Assembly (NCBI GenBank): GCA_019637195.1
Contig: JAHBWA010000001.1
Location: 62,001-126,000 of the forward strand
Direction: 5' to 3'
Source: Labilithrix sp.
Lineage (GTDB): Bacteria; Myxococcota_A; Polyangia; Polyangiales; Polyangiaceae
DNA length: 64,000 nucleotides
In this document: positions 9,816-19,083 of the stretch, one piece after another
Layout: each line of letters starts with the position of its first letter
Numbering within the stretch: the first letter of the stretch is position 1
Made by a program: the position numbers and the translations under genes
The notes under the pieces: model-generated
The model's input: the letters and a program-made list of their open reading frames with translations, nothing else
Databases searched by the model: none
Told to the model about the DNA's origin: nothing

Positions 9816-11201
9816 CTACTTCTGGCCGCCCTTCTCTCCGCCGTCCTCGATCTTCGCGAGGAGCATGTGGAAGTACCGGCGCCCGATCCCGGAGGCCTGC
9901 GCGGCCTTCGTCACGTTCCCGCCGAAGCTCTCGAGGATGCTCCTCAAGTAGCGACGCTCGAAGTCGAGCGCCGCGAGCTGACGCGCCTTCGAGAAGGGCA
10001 CCGCGTCGCGGATGAGGCGCTCGACGAGATCGTCGCCCGGGCCCGTCGAGCTCGCCGCCGGCGGCGCGGCGAGCGACTCGGGGGCGTCTTCCGCGATCCG
10101 TTCGCCGAGCCCCATCTCGCCCAGGGCTTGCCAGCGAACGACCGTGTTGAGGAGCTCGCGCACGTTCCCGGGCCATGTGTGACCGCGGTACCGCGTGAGG
10201 AACTCGGCCGGGAACGGGCCGGCGCTCGGGCCGAGCGAAGCCCAGAACGCGCGCGCCAAGAGCTCGACGTCGGCGCCGCGTTCCCGGAGCGGCGGCAGCT
10301 CGATGCGCGCCACCGCGAGGCGGAAGAAGAGGTCGTCGCGAAAGCGTCCTTCCTGCACCTCGCGATCGAGATCGCGTCGCGTGGCGGCGAGGATGCGGAC
10401 GTTGCTCTTGATCCAGCCGGTGCCCCCCACGCGCTGCGTCTCGCCGCGCTGGATCGCGCGGAGCAGCTTCGGCTGCAGCGTCACGTCGAGGTCGCCGATC
10501 TCGTCGATGAAGAGCGTCCCGCCGTCGGCCTGCTCGAAGACGCCGCGACGCGTGGCCGACGCGCCCGTGAACGAGCCCTTTTCGTGGCCGAAGAGCGCCG
10601 ACTCCATCAGCGTGCCTGGCAACGCCGTGCAGTCGAAGACGACGAACGGGCCCCGCGCGCGGGCGCTCTCGTCGTGGATGGCCTCGGCGAGCTGCTCCTT
10701 GCCGGTGCCCGTCTCGCCTTCGATCGTGCACGAGATGTCGGACGCGGCGATCTTCCGCGCGAACGCGTAGACGCGCTGCATCTTCGCGCTCGTGCCGAGC
10801 ACACGACCGAAGCTGACCGCGCGCGCGATCTTCTCGCCGGCCTCGGCCGGCACCGGCGTGACGAGGATGAGCGTCTTGCCGATGGTGATGGTCTCGCCGC
10901 CGCGGAGATAGGCGCCCGCGATGCGGAGCTCGTTCGCGAACGTGCCGTTGGTCGACTGGAGGTCTTCCACGCGCAGCGTCGTGTCCTCGACGGAGAGCGC
11001 GAGATGCCGCCGCGAGACGCGCTCGTCGGTGAGCACGAGATCGCAGATCGGGCTCGTGCCGACGAGCACGCGCGCGCTCGCGACGGTCAGCCGCTTGCCG
11101 TGGTCGGGGCCCGAGACGACCTCCAGAACGAAGCCGACCGACGGAGAGGGCTCCGGTGGCTCGCTTATCCCCCGAAGAGCATCCTTCAGCGTCGATTCCA
11201 C
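9816..11201 (-). CDS. FHA-domain sigma54 enhancer-binding transcriptional activator
   Basis: 461 residues from GTG 11201, with GAGG upstream. An N-terminal FHA phosphothreonine-binding domain (about 25-115; RVSRRH at 61-66, STNGT at 83-87) replaces the usual receiver. The AAA+ sigma54 motor follows with Walker A GETGTGKE (162-169), the sigma54-contact loop as GSFTGA (209-214) and Walker B FIDEIGD (231-237). The C-terminus holds a Fis-type helix-turn-helix (NVTKAAQASGIGRRYF). The FHA domain implies control by Ser/Thr kinases. The gene lies in the pilus locus 125 bp after the last gene of the cpaB operon and is the likely regulator of the sigma54 promoters described here. Confidence 0.92.
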   Translation of the reverse strand: MESTLKDALRGISEPPEPSPSVGFVLEVVSGPDHGKRLTVASARVLVGTSPICDLVLTDERVSRRHLALSVEDTTLRVEDLQSTNGTFANELRIAGAYLRGGETITIGKTLILVTPVPAEAGEKIARAVSFGRVLGTSAKMQRVYAFARKIAASDISCTIEGETGTGKEQLAEAIHDESARARGPFVVFDCTALPGTLMESALFGHEKGSFTGASATRRGVFEQADGGTLFIDEIGDLDVTLQPKLLRAIQRGETQRVGGTGWIKSNVRILAATRRDLDREVQEGRFRDDLFFRLAVARIELPPLRERGADVELLARAFWASLGPSAGPFPAEFLTRYRGHTWPGNVRELLNTVVRWQALGEMGLGERIAEDAPESLAAPPAASSTGPGDDLVERLIRDAVPFSKARQLAALDFERRYLRSILESFGGNVTKAAQASGIGRRYFHMLLAKIEDGGEKGGQK

Positions 11202-11272
11202 GTGCCTCGAATGACAGCACAGCGTGCCGGCGATCGGAAGGGCGGCCCGCGCTCGGTCGGGGTGGATCCCGC

Positions 11273-11299
11273 CGATCCGGAACCGGTAGTTCCGGATCG
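11273..11299. promoter_or_regulatory. 27-bp perfect palindrome with GGAAC-N5-GTTCC core
   Basis: Two 11-bp arms (CGATCCGGAAC and its complement) flank the centre CGGTA. The core at 11279-11293 is the same motif as the other candidate enhancers. It lies between the stop of the 11327-11980 lipoprotein gene and the start of the FHA activator. This fits an autoregulatory site, but I find no correctly spaced -24/-12 promoter below it. It could instead be a stem that terminates the operon upstream, although no T-run follows. Confidence 0.5.
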
Positions 11300-11326
11300 G
11301 AAGGGACGCGTCCGCGGCGACGGTCG

Positions 11327-11980
11327 CTACATCATGATGGGACCGGAGCGCTTCACGACCTTCTTTGGCGGCTTCTTGTCCTGCGTGAACTTCACCTCGA
11401 ACGTCGTCTCCCCGTCGAGCGGCGGGATCTCGAAGGAGCCCGTCGGGCTCTGCGGGTGGAGCTTGGCGAAGGCTGGATCGCTCGTGTCGAGCTTCAGGTC
11501 GATGCGCTCGAGGTCGTCGCCCTCGAGGACGACGCGTGCCTTGCCGTCGGCGTCGGTGCGCGTGAGCTCCTTGCCGAGGTAGAGCACCGGCAGGCTCCCG
11601 CCCGCGCCGACCGCCTTCACGTGCACGACCAGCTTGTGACGAAGGCGGCTGCAGCGCGTCACGTACTCGGGGGCCTCCGCGGGGCCGTTGTCCAGGCGAC
11701 GGATCTCGAGCGGCGCCTCCGGAGAGCGGTAGCCCTCCGGGCAGCGAACGTCGACGAAGTACGTCGCGCCCTCGCGGCCGCTCACCGTGATCTCGGCGCG
11801 GCCGTCGCCGTCGGTCCTCGAGATGATCTCCGACTGCGACGCGATCTCCGCGTTCTGGACCGGCTGCCTCGACTCGTCGAGGACGCGCACGAACACGGTG
11901 ACGGGCGCGGGGAGGGGAGCCGGTTTGCACGCCGCGAGCGACGTGAGCGCGAGGGCGACCGCGACGGACGGCCGCTTCAC
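11327..11980 (-). CDS. Lipoprotein with repeated beta-sandwich (carboxypeptidase-regulatory-like) domains
   Basis: 217 residues from GTG 11980, chosen because the start overlaps the preceding stop (GTGA) and gives a good signal with lipobox LTSLAAC. The body shows two repeats of the ...TDGDGRAEITV... and ...TDADGKARVVL... type. These are typical of CarboxypepD_reg/transthyretin-like beta domains. It ends in a basic tail (KKPPKKVVKRSG). It is the last gene of the cpaB-secretin-tadA-B-C series, so it is probably an envelope accessory of the pilus machine. Function otherwise unknown. Confidence 0.75.
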   Translation of the reverse strand: MKRPSVAVALALTSLAACKPAPLPAPVTVFVRVLDESRQPVQNAEIASQSEIISRTDGDGRAEITVSGREGATYFVDVRCPEGYRSPEAPLEIRRLDNGPAEAPEYVTRCSRLRHKLVVHVKAVGAGGSLPVLYLGKELTRTDADGKARVVLEGDDLERIDLKLDTSDPAFAKLHPQSPTGSFEIPPLDGETTFEVKFTQDKKPPKKVVKRSGPIMM

Positions 11981-12867
11981 GGCGCGAGCCTCCCGCGCTG
12001 CTCGAGCTCCGCGGTGGCGGCGCGGTCGAGGGCGGCGAGCCACTCGGTGTAGGCCCCGCGGCGATGCGACGTCATCGGGATCAGCACGGCGAGCTCTCGC
12101 TTCACCGTGTCGGTCTGGTGCGTTCGGTAGGCGTGCTCGAGCCGTACGCGCCGGAGCCGGTAGTCTTCGTCGAGCTTCGCCCGTAGGAGGTTCGCGTCGT
12201 CGTCCGCGTCGTCGGCGTCTTCGGGCTGGGCGGCTGCGCGAAAGCACGCCGCCGAGACCTCGAAGAGGGCGATCGCCTCGATGCCGTCCTGCGGCGCGAA
12301 CGGGCTCCGCTCCCGCTTCGCGAGCGCGACGCGGAGCTTCTCCGCCGCGAGGACCGGGCGCTGCTCGGGCGCCACCTCGGGACACCTCGCGTCCTTCGCG
12401 GCGACGAGCTCCGGCGCCTCCGGGATGGGCGGGAGGCCGCGCGCGACGGGCCGCGCGAGGGCCACGCCGACGGCGGTGATCGCGATGGCGGGGATGGCCA
12501 CGAAGAGCGCCCAGAGCGGCGGCTTGGCCTTCGCCATCCCGAGGCTCACGAGCTCGACGTACAGCTGCACGTTCGCGATGCGGAGCGCCGAGCCGCGGTG
12601 CCAGCGCCCCTCGGGGGTGGCGACGCCGTCGAGCGCCGGCAGCACGAGCAGCGCGTAGGGCCTCGTGACGAAGTGGACGGCGCCGTCGTGCGCGAACACC
12701 TCGACGTGCTCGTGCGCGGCCAGCTCGGGCGGGAGGCGCAGCTCGCAGTGCGAGGCGCTGCCGATGAGGGCGCGGTCGGCGTCGACGAGGATCTGCTCCT
12801 CGCGACCGTCGGCGTAGACGACACGGAAGCGGAACCCCAGCTGCGGATCGCCCGGATGACCGCTCAT
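11977..12867 (-). CDS. FHA-like domain protein with one transmembrane segment
   Basis: 296 residues. The first ~100 residues form a beta-rich FHA-like fold (ADRALIGSASHCELRLP then HEHVEVFAHDG), although the canonical FHA serine/asparagine set is incomplete. A single membrane helix follows near residues 118-140 (PPLWALFVAIPAIAITAVGV). The C-terminal half is charged and helical, with conserved Cys. The gene starts 4 bp inside the end of tadC and overlaps the following lipoprotein gene. In the Tad operon it may link phosphorylation signals to the inner-membrane platform; this is inference from context. Confidence 0.72.
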   Translation of the reverse strand: MSGHPGDPQLGFRFRVVYADGREEQILVDADRALIGSASHCELRLPPELAAHEHVEVFAHDGAVHFVTRPYALLVLPALDGVATPEGRWHRGSALRIANVQLYVELVSLGMAKAKPPLWALFVAIPAIAITAVGVALARPVARGLPPIPEAPELVAAKDARCPEVAPEQRPVLAAEKLRVALAKRERSPFAPQDGIEAIALFEVSAACFRAAAQPEDADDADDDANLLRAKLDEDYRLRRVRLEHAYRTHQTDTVKRELAVLIPMTSHRRGAYTEWLAALDRAATAELEQRGRLAP

Positions 12868-13772
12868 TTCATTCCTCCAGTGATCTTGTCGATCATCATC
12901 GTGGACGGGATGGCGATGAGGGTCATCGAGACGCCGATGATCATCATCGTCGGCAGCACCATCTTGCCGCGCATGTCCGAGGCTGCGGTCTCGGCGAGGT
13001 TCGCGCGACGAACGCGCGCCGTGGAGGCCTGGATCTCGAGCGCGCTCGCGACCGGCGTGCCGCGCTCCTCCGCCTGGAGCAGCGCGTGGACGAACTCCCG
13101 CACGGCCTCGATCGGGACGCGCGCCGCGAGCTCCTTCAGCACCTGGGCGCGCGTGCGTCCGAGGTGGAACTGCTGCAGGATGTATCCGAGCTCGTCCTTG
13201 AGCGCCTCGTTGGCCTTCGCCTTGTTGACCACTTGGGCCAGCGCGCCCGGAAAATCCAGGCCCGCGCTCATCGAGAGCGCCATGAGGTCGATGGCGTAGG
13301 GTAGGCCCCGGTTGATGGCGCGGAAGCGCTCGACGCGGGCGTTGTCGACCAGCACGTGGGGGATCGAGAGCCCGACGCCGAAGAGCACGGGGACGAGGAA
13401 CGCGAAGCGGCCGTCGATGAACGCGACGACGCCCCCGAGCGCGGCCCCCGCGAAGCCCGCGAGCGCGAGCAGCCCGACGTACTCGTCGACGGTGACGCCC
13501 ATGAAGTCACCCGCGTACATGAGATCCTTGTCGAGCTTCTCCCGCGTCTTCTTGTCGAGGAGCGGGCTCATCCGGAGGCCCATCCAGCGGACCAGCGGGT
13601 CGAGCGCCGCCCAGGTCGGGTCGAGGAGCGCGCGCTGCCGCTTGAGCCCGCGCATGCCGAGCCGGCTCGCGACACGCGACGGCCGGAGGGCCATCCAGAG
13701 CGCCGGACCACCCGTGACGAGCGCCGTGAAGGCGAGCAGGATGACCCGCCAATGCATGACGGTGATGTTCAT
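12864..13772 (-). CDS. tadC: Tad pilus inner-membrane platform protein TadC
   Basis: 302 residues with the T2SSF (GspF-like) organisation: N-terminal membrane helix, a cytoplasmic section with [21 protein letters not shown], two central membrane helices, the [22 protein letters not shown] platform motif and a C-terminal helix ([20 protein letters not shown]). TadB and TadC form the inner-membrane base on which the TadA ATPase works. The start ATG at 13772 overlaps the tadB stop by 4 bp. A longer same-frame upstream extension is an Arg-rich shadow of tadB and is not used. Confidence 0.9.
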   Translation of the reverse strand: MNITVMHWRVILLAFTALVTGGPALWMALRPSRVASRLGMRGLKRQRALLDPTWAALDPLVRWMGLRMSPLLDKKTREKLDKDLMYAGDFMGVTVDEYVGLLALAGFAGAALGGVVAFIDGRFAFLVPVLFGVGLSIPHVLVDNARVERFRAINRGLPYAIDLMALSMSAGLDFPGALAQVVNKAKANEALKDELGYILQQFHLGRTRAQVLKELAARVPIEAVREFVHALLQAEERGTPVASALEIQASTARVRRANLAETAASDMRGKMVLPTMMIIGVSMTLIAIPSTMMIDKITGGMK

Positions 13773-14671
13773 ATCGACTTTCTCGTGAAGCGGTATCCGA
13801 GGTACAGGGCGAGCAGGTAGACGCCGATCATCTGCGCGGCGTAGATCTGGCCTTTGAGCGTGGTCCTCAAGGGGTCGAGGAACCCGGGGAACATGCGCGG
13901 CAGCATGACGGCGATGCCGGCGGTCACCGCGGCGCTGATCGCGAGCGACTGCTTCGCGCTGCGGGTCACCTTGTCGGTGAGGCCTTCGAGGCGCTTCAGG
14001 TCGCGGAGCGAGGCGGCCGTGCCCTCGAGGATGCGCGGGAGGTCGCCGCCGGTCTGCCGGCCGATGAGGAGCGCCGAGACGACGACGTCGAGCGCCGTCG
14101 ACTGCACGCGCGTCGACAGCGCGAGGAGCGCCTCCTCCATCGTGCTGCCGACGCCGACCTGGCGGAGGACCGTCTGGAGCTCCTGCTTCAGCGGCGCCGC
14201 GGTGACGTCGGTCGCGCCGCGCAGCGCGTCGCCGATGCTCGCCGTCGCCTTCAGCGCGTTCGCGAGCGCCAGCGCGAAGCCGTGCGCCTGGTCGTCGATC
14301 TTGGCGCGGCGCTTCGCGACCTCGACGCGGATCGAGAGCGGCGGACCGATCGCGACGCCCGCCGCGACGAGGAGCAGGAAGTCCTCCGGCAGCACACCGT
14401 AGATCGCGAAGAGCGCGAAGATGATCGCGGCCTGCGTCCAGCCGATCTTCGTCCCCGACGGGGTCTGGAACATCGACCGCTGCTGCGCGTCGATCTTCGC
14501 CACGTAGCCCGCGGCGAATCGGCGGATGGATCCGCGCGGGTGCTCGATGGACCGATGGACCGCGAGCGCGACCGACCCGAACACGAAGGCGAGGGCGAGG
14601 CACTTCAACACCTGCGAGTCGCCGTTGCGCACGGCGCCGAGGAGGTGCTTCACGGAGGGCGGGAGGCTCAT
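13769..14671 (-). CDS. tadB: Tad pilus inner-membrane platform protein TadB
   Basis: 300 residues with a T2SSF domain. It has a membrane helix near 20-40 and a pair near 80-125 ([29 protein letters not shown]). The cytoplasmic platform signature follows ([48 protein letters not shown]), then further C-terminal membrane helices. It pairs with TadC. The ATG at 14671 overlaps the stop of the FHA-TadA gene (ATGA), so the proteins are made in a coupled way and in stoichiometric order. Confidence 0.9.
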   Translation of the reverse strand: MSLPPSVKHLLGAVRNGDSQVLKCLALAFVFGSVALAVHRSIEHPRGSIRRFAAGYVAKIDAQQRSMFQTPSGTKIGWTQAAIIFALFAIYGVLPEDFLLLVAAGVAIGPPLSIRVEVAKRRAKIDDQAHGFALALANALKATASIGDALRGATDVTAAPLKQELQTVLRQVGVGSTMEEALLALSTRVQSTALDVVVSALLIGRQTGGDLPRILEGTAASLRDLKRLEGLTDKVTRSAKQSLAISAAVTAGIAVMLPRMFPGFLDPLRTTLKGQIYAAQMIGVYLLALYLGYRFTRKSI

Positions 14672-16857
14672 AGGAACGGCTCCCCCGGCTTTACGAGGCC
14701 GCGCGCGAGGATCTCGTCGAGGAAGCTCGGGAGGTACCCCGTCGCCTCGAAGTCGCCGAGCACGCGCCCCTCGGGCGTCACGCCGGTCTGCTCGAACTCG
14801 AAGATCTCCCGGACCTCGAAGCGCCCGCTCGGATCGAGCTCGTCGATCTCCGAGACGTGCGTGATCTTGCGCGAGCCGTCCGGGAGGCGCGTCTGCTGGA
14901 CGATGACGTGGATGCTCCGCGCGATCTGCTCGCGGATGGCGAGGGACGGGAGCTCGACGCCGGCCATGAGGACGAGCGTCTCGAGGCGGGAGAGCGCCTC
15001 GACGGGAGAGTTGGCGTGGATGGTGGTGAGCGAGCCGTCGTGGCCCGTGTTCATGGCCTGCAGCATGTCGAGCGCCTCGCCGCCGCGGCACTCGCCGACG
15101 ACGATCCGGTCGGGGCGCATGCGGAGCGAGTTCCGGACCAGGTCGCGGATGGTGAAGGCGCCGCGACCCTCCATGTTCGCGTGCTTGGTCTCGAGCGAGA
15201 CGACGTGCGGCTGATGGAGCTGGAGCTCGGCGGCGTCTTCGATGGTGACGATGCGCTCGGTGCTCGGGATCGCGGCGGACAGGACGTTGAGCAGCGTGGT
15301 CTTGCCCGAGCCCGTGCCGCCGGAGATGAGGATGTTCTTCTTCGCGACGACCGCGCGCTCGAGGAACTTCGCGATCCGCGGCGTGAGCGATCCGAGCCGG
15401 ACGAAGTCGTCGACCATGAGCCGGCGCTTCGGGAAGCGGCGGATCGTGATGCAGCTGCCGCGGAGGGCCAGCGGCCGGATGATCGCGTTCACGCGCGAGC
15501 CGTCGGGGAGGCGCGCGTCGACGAGCGGCTGGGACTCGTCGATGCGGCGTCCGAGGGGCGTCACGATCCGCTCGATCACCGCGCGCACGCGCTCCTCGTC
15601 GGTGAAGCGCGTCTGCGTGAGCTCCAGGCAGCCGCCGCGCTCGACGTAGATGGTCGCGGGATCGACGACCATGATCTCGGTGATGCTCGCGTCGGCGAGG
15701 AGCGGCTCGAGCGGCCCCAGGCCGAGCGCCTCGTCGAGCAGCTCACCGATGAACGAGTCGCGATCGAGTTGCTCGAGGAGCGGCGAGCTCTGCGCGAGGA
15801 CGATGCGCTTGAGCGCCGTGAGCACGCGCGGCCTGAGCGACGGGTCGACGACGGTGGGGTCGATCTTCGCGAAGTCGAGGTTCTTGAGGAGCTCGGCGTG
15901 GACGCGCCGGCGAAGGTTGATGAGCTCCTCGGAGTGTTTCAGCTCGCCTTCGCGCGCGCGCGCGACCTCCTGCGGAGTCATCGCGACGTGCGCCGCCGGC
16001 GGAGCCTGCACGAGGTAGCCGGGAGGAGGCTGGAAGGGCGCCGCCCCCGGTGGGGTGACGCCGCTCGCCGGGCGCACCGCCGCGACGCCCGAGTGCGGGC
16101 TGGTCGCGGGGATCGGCAGCGGGCGCATGGCCGCGACGCCCGAGCGCGGGCTGGTCGCGGGGATCGGCAGCGGGCGCATGGCCGCGACGCCCGAGTGCGG
16201 GCTGGTCGCGGGGAGCATCGGCGCGAGGTCCACGTGCGGTCCGATCCCGGGCATCGGCGCGGGGCGCATCGTCGCGAGGTCCGCGCGCGGGCTCGCGCCG
16301 GCCGGCAGCGGCGTCACGGTTCTGTAGGCGTGCGCGTGGGGAGTCGCCGTCGGCGCGTTCATCGGGGCGGCGTGGGCCGTCGGCGCGTTCATCGGGGCGG
16401 CGTGAGCGTTCACGGTCATCGCCAGCGTCCCGTTCGCCGGCGTCGGGCTCACCGGCAGCGCGAGCATCGGGGCCGAGCTCGTCGGCGCCGGAGCCCGCGC
16501 GGGCGGCGGCGGCTCGCCGGCGACCGCGCGCGGTCGCTCGCTCCGGTCCGCGCGTCCGACCGTGACGAGGAACGGCCCGATCGTGAAGTGCGTCCCGTAG
16601 GCGAAGGCGCCCTGGTCTCGATGCAGGACGTCGCCCGAGCACGTCATCGTGCCGTTGTTCGAGAGGTCCTCGATCACGTATCCGTCGGGCCCGAGGCTGA
16701 TACGCGCGTGCCGGCGCGAGACCTCGTCGCTGTCGAGCCGGAGGTCGCAGGCCTGGTTGCGCCCGAGCATCAGCTCGAGCGGCGCGACGACGTCCATGTC
16801 GACCACGTCGACGACGACGCCGTTCGCCCGGCGTTGAACGTGGATGGGGATGTTCAT
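14668..16857 (-). CDS. tadA: FHA domain fused to TadA/CpaF secretion ATPase
   Basis: 729 residues, far longer than a normal ~400-residue TadA. Residues about 25-105 are an FHA domain ([29 protein letters not shown]). A 180-residue Pro/Ala/Met-rich linker follows with 17-residue repeats. The secretion ATPase then has Walker [12 protein letters not shown] near 512-522 and [16 protein letters not shown] near 580. The ATPase powers assembly of the Flp pilus. The fused FHA domain suggests binding to a phosphothreonine on a kinase or partner. The start overlaps the secretin stop by one base (TGATG). Confidence 0.92.
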   Translation of the reverse strand: MNIPIHVQRRANGVVVDVVDMDVVAPLELMLGRNQACDLRLDSDEVSRRHARISLGPDGYVIEDLSNNGTMTCSGDVLHRDQGAFAYGTHFTIGPFLVTVGRADRSERPRAVAGEPPPPARAPAPTSSAPMLALPVSPTPANGTLAMTVNAHAAPMNAPTAHAAPMNAPTATPHAHAYRTVTPLPAGASPRADLATMRPAPMPGIGPHVDLAPMLPATSPHSGVAAMRPLPIPATSPRSGVAAMRPLPIPATSPHSGVAAVRPASGVTPPGAAPFQPPPGYLVQAPPAAHVAMTPQEVARAREGELKHSEELINLRRRVHAELLKNLDFAKIDPTVVDPSLRPRVLTALKRIVLAQSSPLLEQLDRDSFIGELLDEALGLGPLEPLLADASITEIMVVDPATIYVERGGCLELTQTRFTDEERVRAVIERIVTPLGRRIDESQPLVDARLPDGSRVNAIIRPLALRGSCITIRRFPKRRLMVDDFVRLGSLTPRIAKFLERAVVAKKNILISGGTGSGKTTLLNVLSAAIPSTERIVTIEDAAELQLHQPHVVSLETKHANMEGRGAFTIRDLVRNSLRMRPDRIVVGECRGGEALDMLQAMNTGHDGSLTTIHANSPVEALSRLETLVLMAGVELPSLAIREQIARSIHVIVQQTRLPDGSRKITHVSEIDELDPSGRFEVREIFEFEQTGVTPEGRVLGDFEATGYLPSFLDEILARGLVKPGEPFL
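16079..16218. repeat. 51-bp in-frame tandem repeats in the FHA-TadA linker
   Basis: Two nearly perfect 51-bp copies (16079-16129 and 16130-16180) plus a partial third to about 16218. They encode the 17-residue unit [18 protein letters not shown] second short repeat unit, [10 protein letters not shown], occurs twice in the same linker near 16335-16400. Copy number changes would lengthen the tether without breaking the frame. Confidence 0.85.
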
Positions 16858-18209
16858 CAGCGCTCGTACGCCGGCGGATTCGCCTCGAAGGAGGTGACGC
16901 GCTCGATCGACCCGCTGTACCTCTCGTACTGCTTCATCGCGGCCTCGACGATGTCGTGCGAGCGGCGCGGCGCCGTGTCGACGACGCTCGGGATGATGAA
17001 GACGGCGCCCTCGACCTCGTCCTCGGTGTTGGTGTGGCTCCCGAAGAGGAGGCCGAGGACGGGGATCTGGCTGAGGCCGGGGAGACCGGTGACGCCGTGC
17101 GTCTGGCGGCTGGTGCGGATGCCCGAGAGCACGAGGGACTGCCCGAGCTTCAGGTGGACGAACGTGTTGACCGTCGAGGTGGTGCGGCCCGGGAGCGCCC
17201 CCGCGCCGGGCGCGGTGAGGTCGGAGACGTTCGCGGCCACCTTCACCTCGAGCTCCTTGGTGACCATGTCGTAGCGGGGCAGGACGTTGACGTTCGTGCC
17301 GAACTTGATCGCCTGGATGGCGCTGGTGATGCCCGTGGCGACGGCGAAGTTCTGCTCGCCGCCGTTCTCGAAGGTCGCCTCGCTGCCGCTCGTCGTTACG
17401 ACGACGGAGTGCTTGAGCACCTTCGCCCAGCCGCGCGTCTGCGCGAGATCGAGCGCGGGGAGGGCCTGCGCCGCGCTCAGCGTCGCGGTGCCCGTCTTGC
17501 CGACGACGTCGTAGGTCGCGTTGAGCGTCCCGCCGCCGATGCGCCCCGGGAACGCGAGGCCGACGCCGTAGCTCGAGGATTTGTCGTACTGGACGAAGTA
17601 GAAGTCGATCCGCACGTTGATCGTGTGCTCGGTGCCGACCGAGCCGACCACCACCAGCGACTCGACCTGGCCCGGGTACAGGCTCGCGATGAGGTTGATG
17701 CGCTTCGCGTCCGCCTCGGTGCTCACGCCGCCCTCGATGAAGAAGCGGGGGCCGACGGAGCGGATGCGGAGGCCCGTGTACCCGACGAGGAGCGCCTCGA
17801 GCTCCTTCTCGACGATGTCCGGCGAGCGCGCGTAGACGCTGATGGCGTACGTGACCTCGGTGCCGTTCTTCTTCAGCATCAGCACCGTCGTCGTGCCGGG
17901 GCGAAGCCCGATGAGGACGAACTGGTTCTGATCGGGGGTCACCTTGACGTCGGCGATCCCGGACGCGCCCACCGAGTAGCTCGCGACGTCGGCCGCGGGG
18001 AGCGTCTTGTTCTCTCCGACGACCAGGCTGACCTCGATCGTCGACGCCTTCGTCGGCTTCACGTCGGCCGTGCCGGCGACGGCGGCGGGCGCGGCCACTC
18101 CTGCGGCGGGGTGCGGCCGGCGCTGCGCGTGCGCGCCGGAGGTCGCGCCGAGGGTCGCGGCGGCGGCCGCGATCGCGACGAGGAGCGCGGTCCTGGTGCG
18201 GCTCCTCAC
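16857..18209 (-). CDS. rcpA: Tad/Flp pilus outer-membrane secretin (CpaC/RcpA)
   Basis: 450 residues from GTG 18209, which overlaps the cpaB stop (GTGA). Order: signal peptide ending near AHAQ, an N-terminal domain with the pilus-secretin pattern (VVGENKTLPAADVASYSVG, ADVKVTPDQNQFVLIGLRPG), a BON-like segment and a C-terminal secretin domain. The domain ends in VTGLPGLSQIPVLGLLFGS and EVEGAVFIIPSVV, the usual secretin closing motifs. It forms the outer-membrane channel for the pilus, placed between CpaB and the ATPase. Confidence 0.92.
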   Translation of the reverse strand: MRSRTRTALLVAIAAAAATLGATSGAHAQRRPHPAAGVAAPAAVAGTADVKPTKASTIEVSLVVGENKTLPAADVASYSVGASGIADVKVTPDQNQFVLIGLRPGTTTVLMLKKNGTEVTYAISVYARSPDIVEKELEALLVGYTGLRIRSVGPRFFIEGGVSTEADAKRINLIASLYPGQVESLVVVGSVGTEHTINVRIDFYFVQYDKSSSYGVGLAFPGRIGGGTLNATYDVVGKTGTATLSAAQALPALDLAQTRGWAKVLKHSVVVTTSGSEATFENGGEQNFAVATGITSAIQAIKFGTNVNVLPRYDMVTKELEVKVAANVSDLTAPGAGALPGRTTSTVNTFVHLKLGQSLVLSGIRTSRQTHGVTGLPGLSQIPVLGLLFGSHTNTEDEVEGAVFIIPSVVDTAPRRSHDIVEAAMKQYERYSGSIERVTSFEANPPAYER

Positions 18210-18952
18210 TTGCCAGCTCCCACGGCGACGGGGCCGCTCTTGCCCCGGGGCGTCGCCGCGACGATCGGCGCGGCGGCGAGATCCTTGGACGACTTCTCGG
18301 TCAGGCCCTGCTGGATGATGACGTCGGGCGTGCTGCGGAGCGCGAGGGAGAGCTTCGCCTTGTCGCCGGCGACGGCGAGGAGCTGCGACTGATCGAGCGA
18401 GAGGCTGAGCACCGTGTCGATGTTGTCGTTGCCGACGTCGCCGGGGCCGCCGGCCGGGTGCCCGAGGACGAGCACGTTCTGGAGGAGCACGACGCCCACG
18501 CGGTGCTCCTGGCTACCCGGCTGCTGCACCGTCGAGATGACGTCCACGCGATCGCCGGGGCGGGCGAGGGAGCCCGAGCGACCCTCGGTCCGGATCGCCA
18601 CCGCGCGCATGCCGGGCTGGACGAGGTTCGAGAGCATGCGCTCGTCGTTCGACGCGACGATGTCGCTCCAGTTGAGGATCTGCTGCGCCTCGAGCGCCGA
18701 CGAGATCCGCAGGTTCGCGATGCGCTGGCGATCGCTCGCGCGGATGGCGCGCGACTCGACGTACGCGACCGGGATGCCGCGCTCGCCGATGTCCGAGTCC
18801 TTGAGGACCGCGCCCGGCTCGAGCGTCCGGACCACGGTGAGGACCATCACGCGGGGACCGCCCGAGGCCTCGTCCTCGAAGCGCCTCATGTACGACCAGA
18901 CGAGAAAGCTCGCCACGCAGGCGACCAACAACCCAATCACAGCGGCTCGCAT
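18206..18952 (-). CDS. cpaB: Flp pilus assembly protein CpaB (RcpC)
   Basis: 248 residues from ATG 18952. The frame is open to a GTG at 18982, but that stretch is occupied by the sigma54 promoter, so the shorter start is preferred. One membrane anchor (AAVIGLLVACVASFLVW) is followed by an SAF/RcpC domain with LEPGAVLKDSDI and MRAVAIRTEGRSGSLARPGDRVDVI. That is the typical CpaB core thought to act in the periplasm beside the secretin. It is the first gene of the operon cpaB-rcpA-FHA/tadA-tadB-tadC-FHA/TM-lipoprotein. Confidence 0.9.
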   Translation of the reverse strand: MRAAVIGLLVACVASFLVWSYMRRFEDEASGGPRVMVLTVVRTLEPGAVLKDSDIGERGIPVAYVESRAIRASDRQRIANLRISSALEAQQILNWSDIVASNDERMLSNLVQPGMRAVAIRTEGRSGSLARPGDRVDVISTVQQPGSQEHRVGVVLLQNVLVLGHPAGGPGDVGNDNIDTVLSLSLDQSQLLAVAGDKAKLSLALRSTPDVIIQQGLTEKSSKDLAAAPIVAATPRGKSGPVAVGAGK

Positions 18953-18965
18953 CGACGTACATCGA

Positions 18966-18981
18966 AGCACCCGACGTGCCA
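18966..18981 (-). promoter_or_regulatory. Sigma54 promoter for the cpaB operon
   Basis: Minus strand from 18981: TGGCACGTCGGGTGCT, a near-consensus -24 element (TGGCACG) with GC at the -12 position after ten intervening bases. The predicted start is near 18955, only 3 nt before the cpaB ATG. Confidence 0.72.
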
Positions 18982-19032
18982 CCGCCGCCGAGCCGCGGAT
19001 CTCCCATGCTTTACGCGCGCATCGGGGCCCGA

Positions 19033-19051
19033 TGAGAAGCGTGGCTTCTCA
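19033..19051. promoter_or_regulatory. Candidate enhancer palindrome upstream of cpaB
   Basis: TGAGAAGcgtggCTTCTCA: perfect 7-bp arms, 5-bp centre, with the same GAA-N7-TTC core as the GGAAC-type palindromes of the locus. It is centred about 87 bp upstream of the predicted sigma54 start at 18955. Confidence 0.55.
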
Positions 19052-19083
19052 GTCCGCCGGGGAGGCGATGGAAGGGCTGGATC

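Noticed and set aside
11213..11228. Sigma54 promoter for the FHA activator gene
   Set aside because: GGCACG is present but the GC of the -12 element is two bases too close; sigma54 requires fixed spacing.
9816..11930. Longer 704-residue version of the FHA activator
   Set aside because: The added N-terminus is Arg/Gly-rich shadow of the neighbouring lipoprotein gene. The GTG at 11201 has GAGG before it and gives a normal FHA start.
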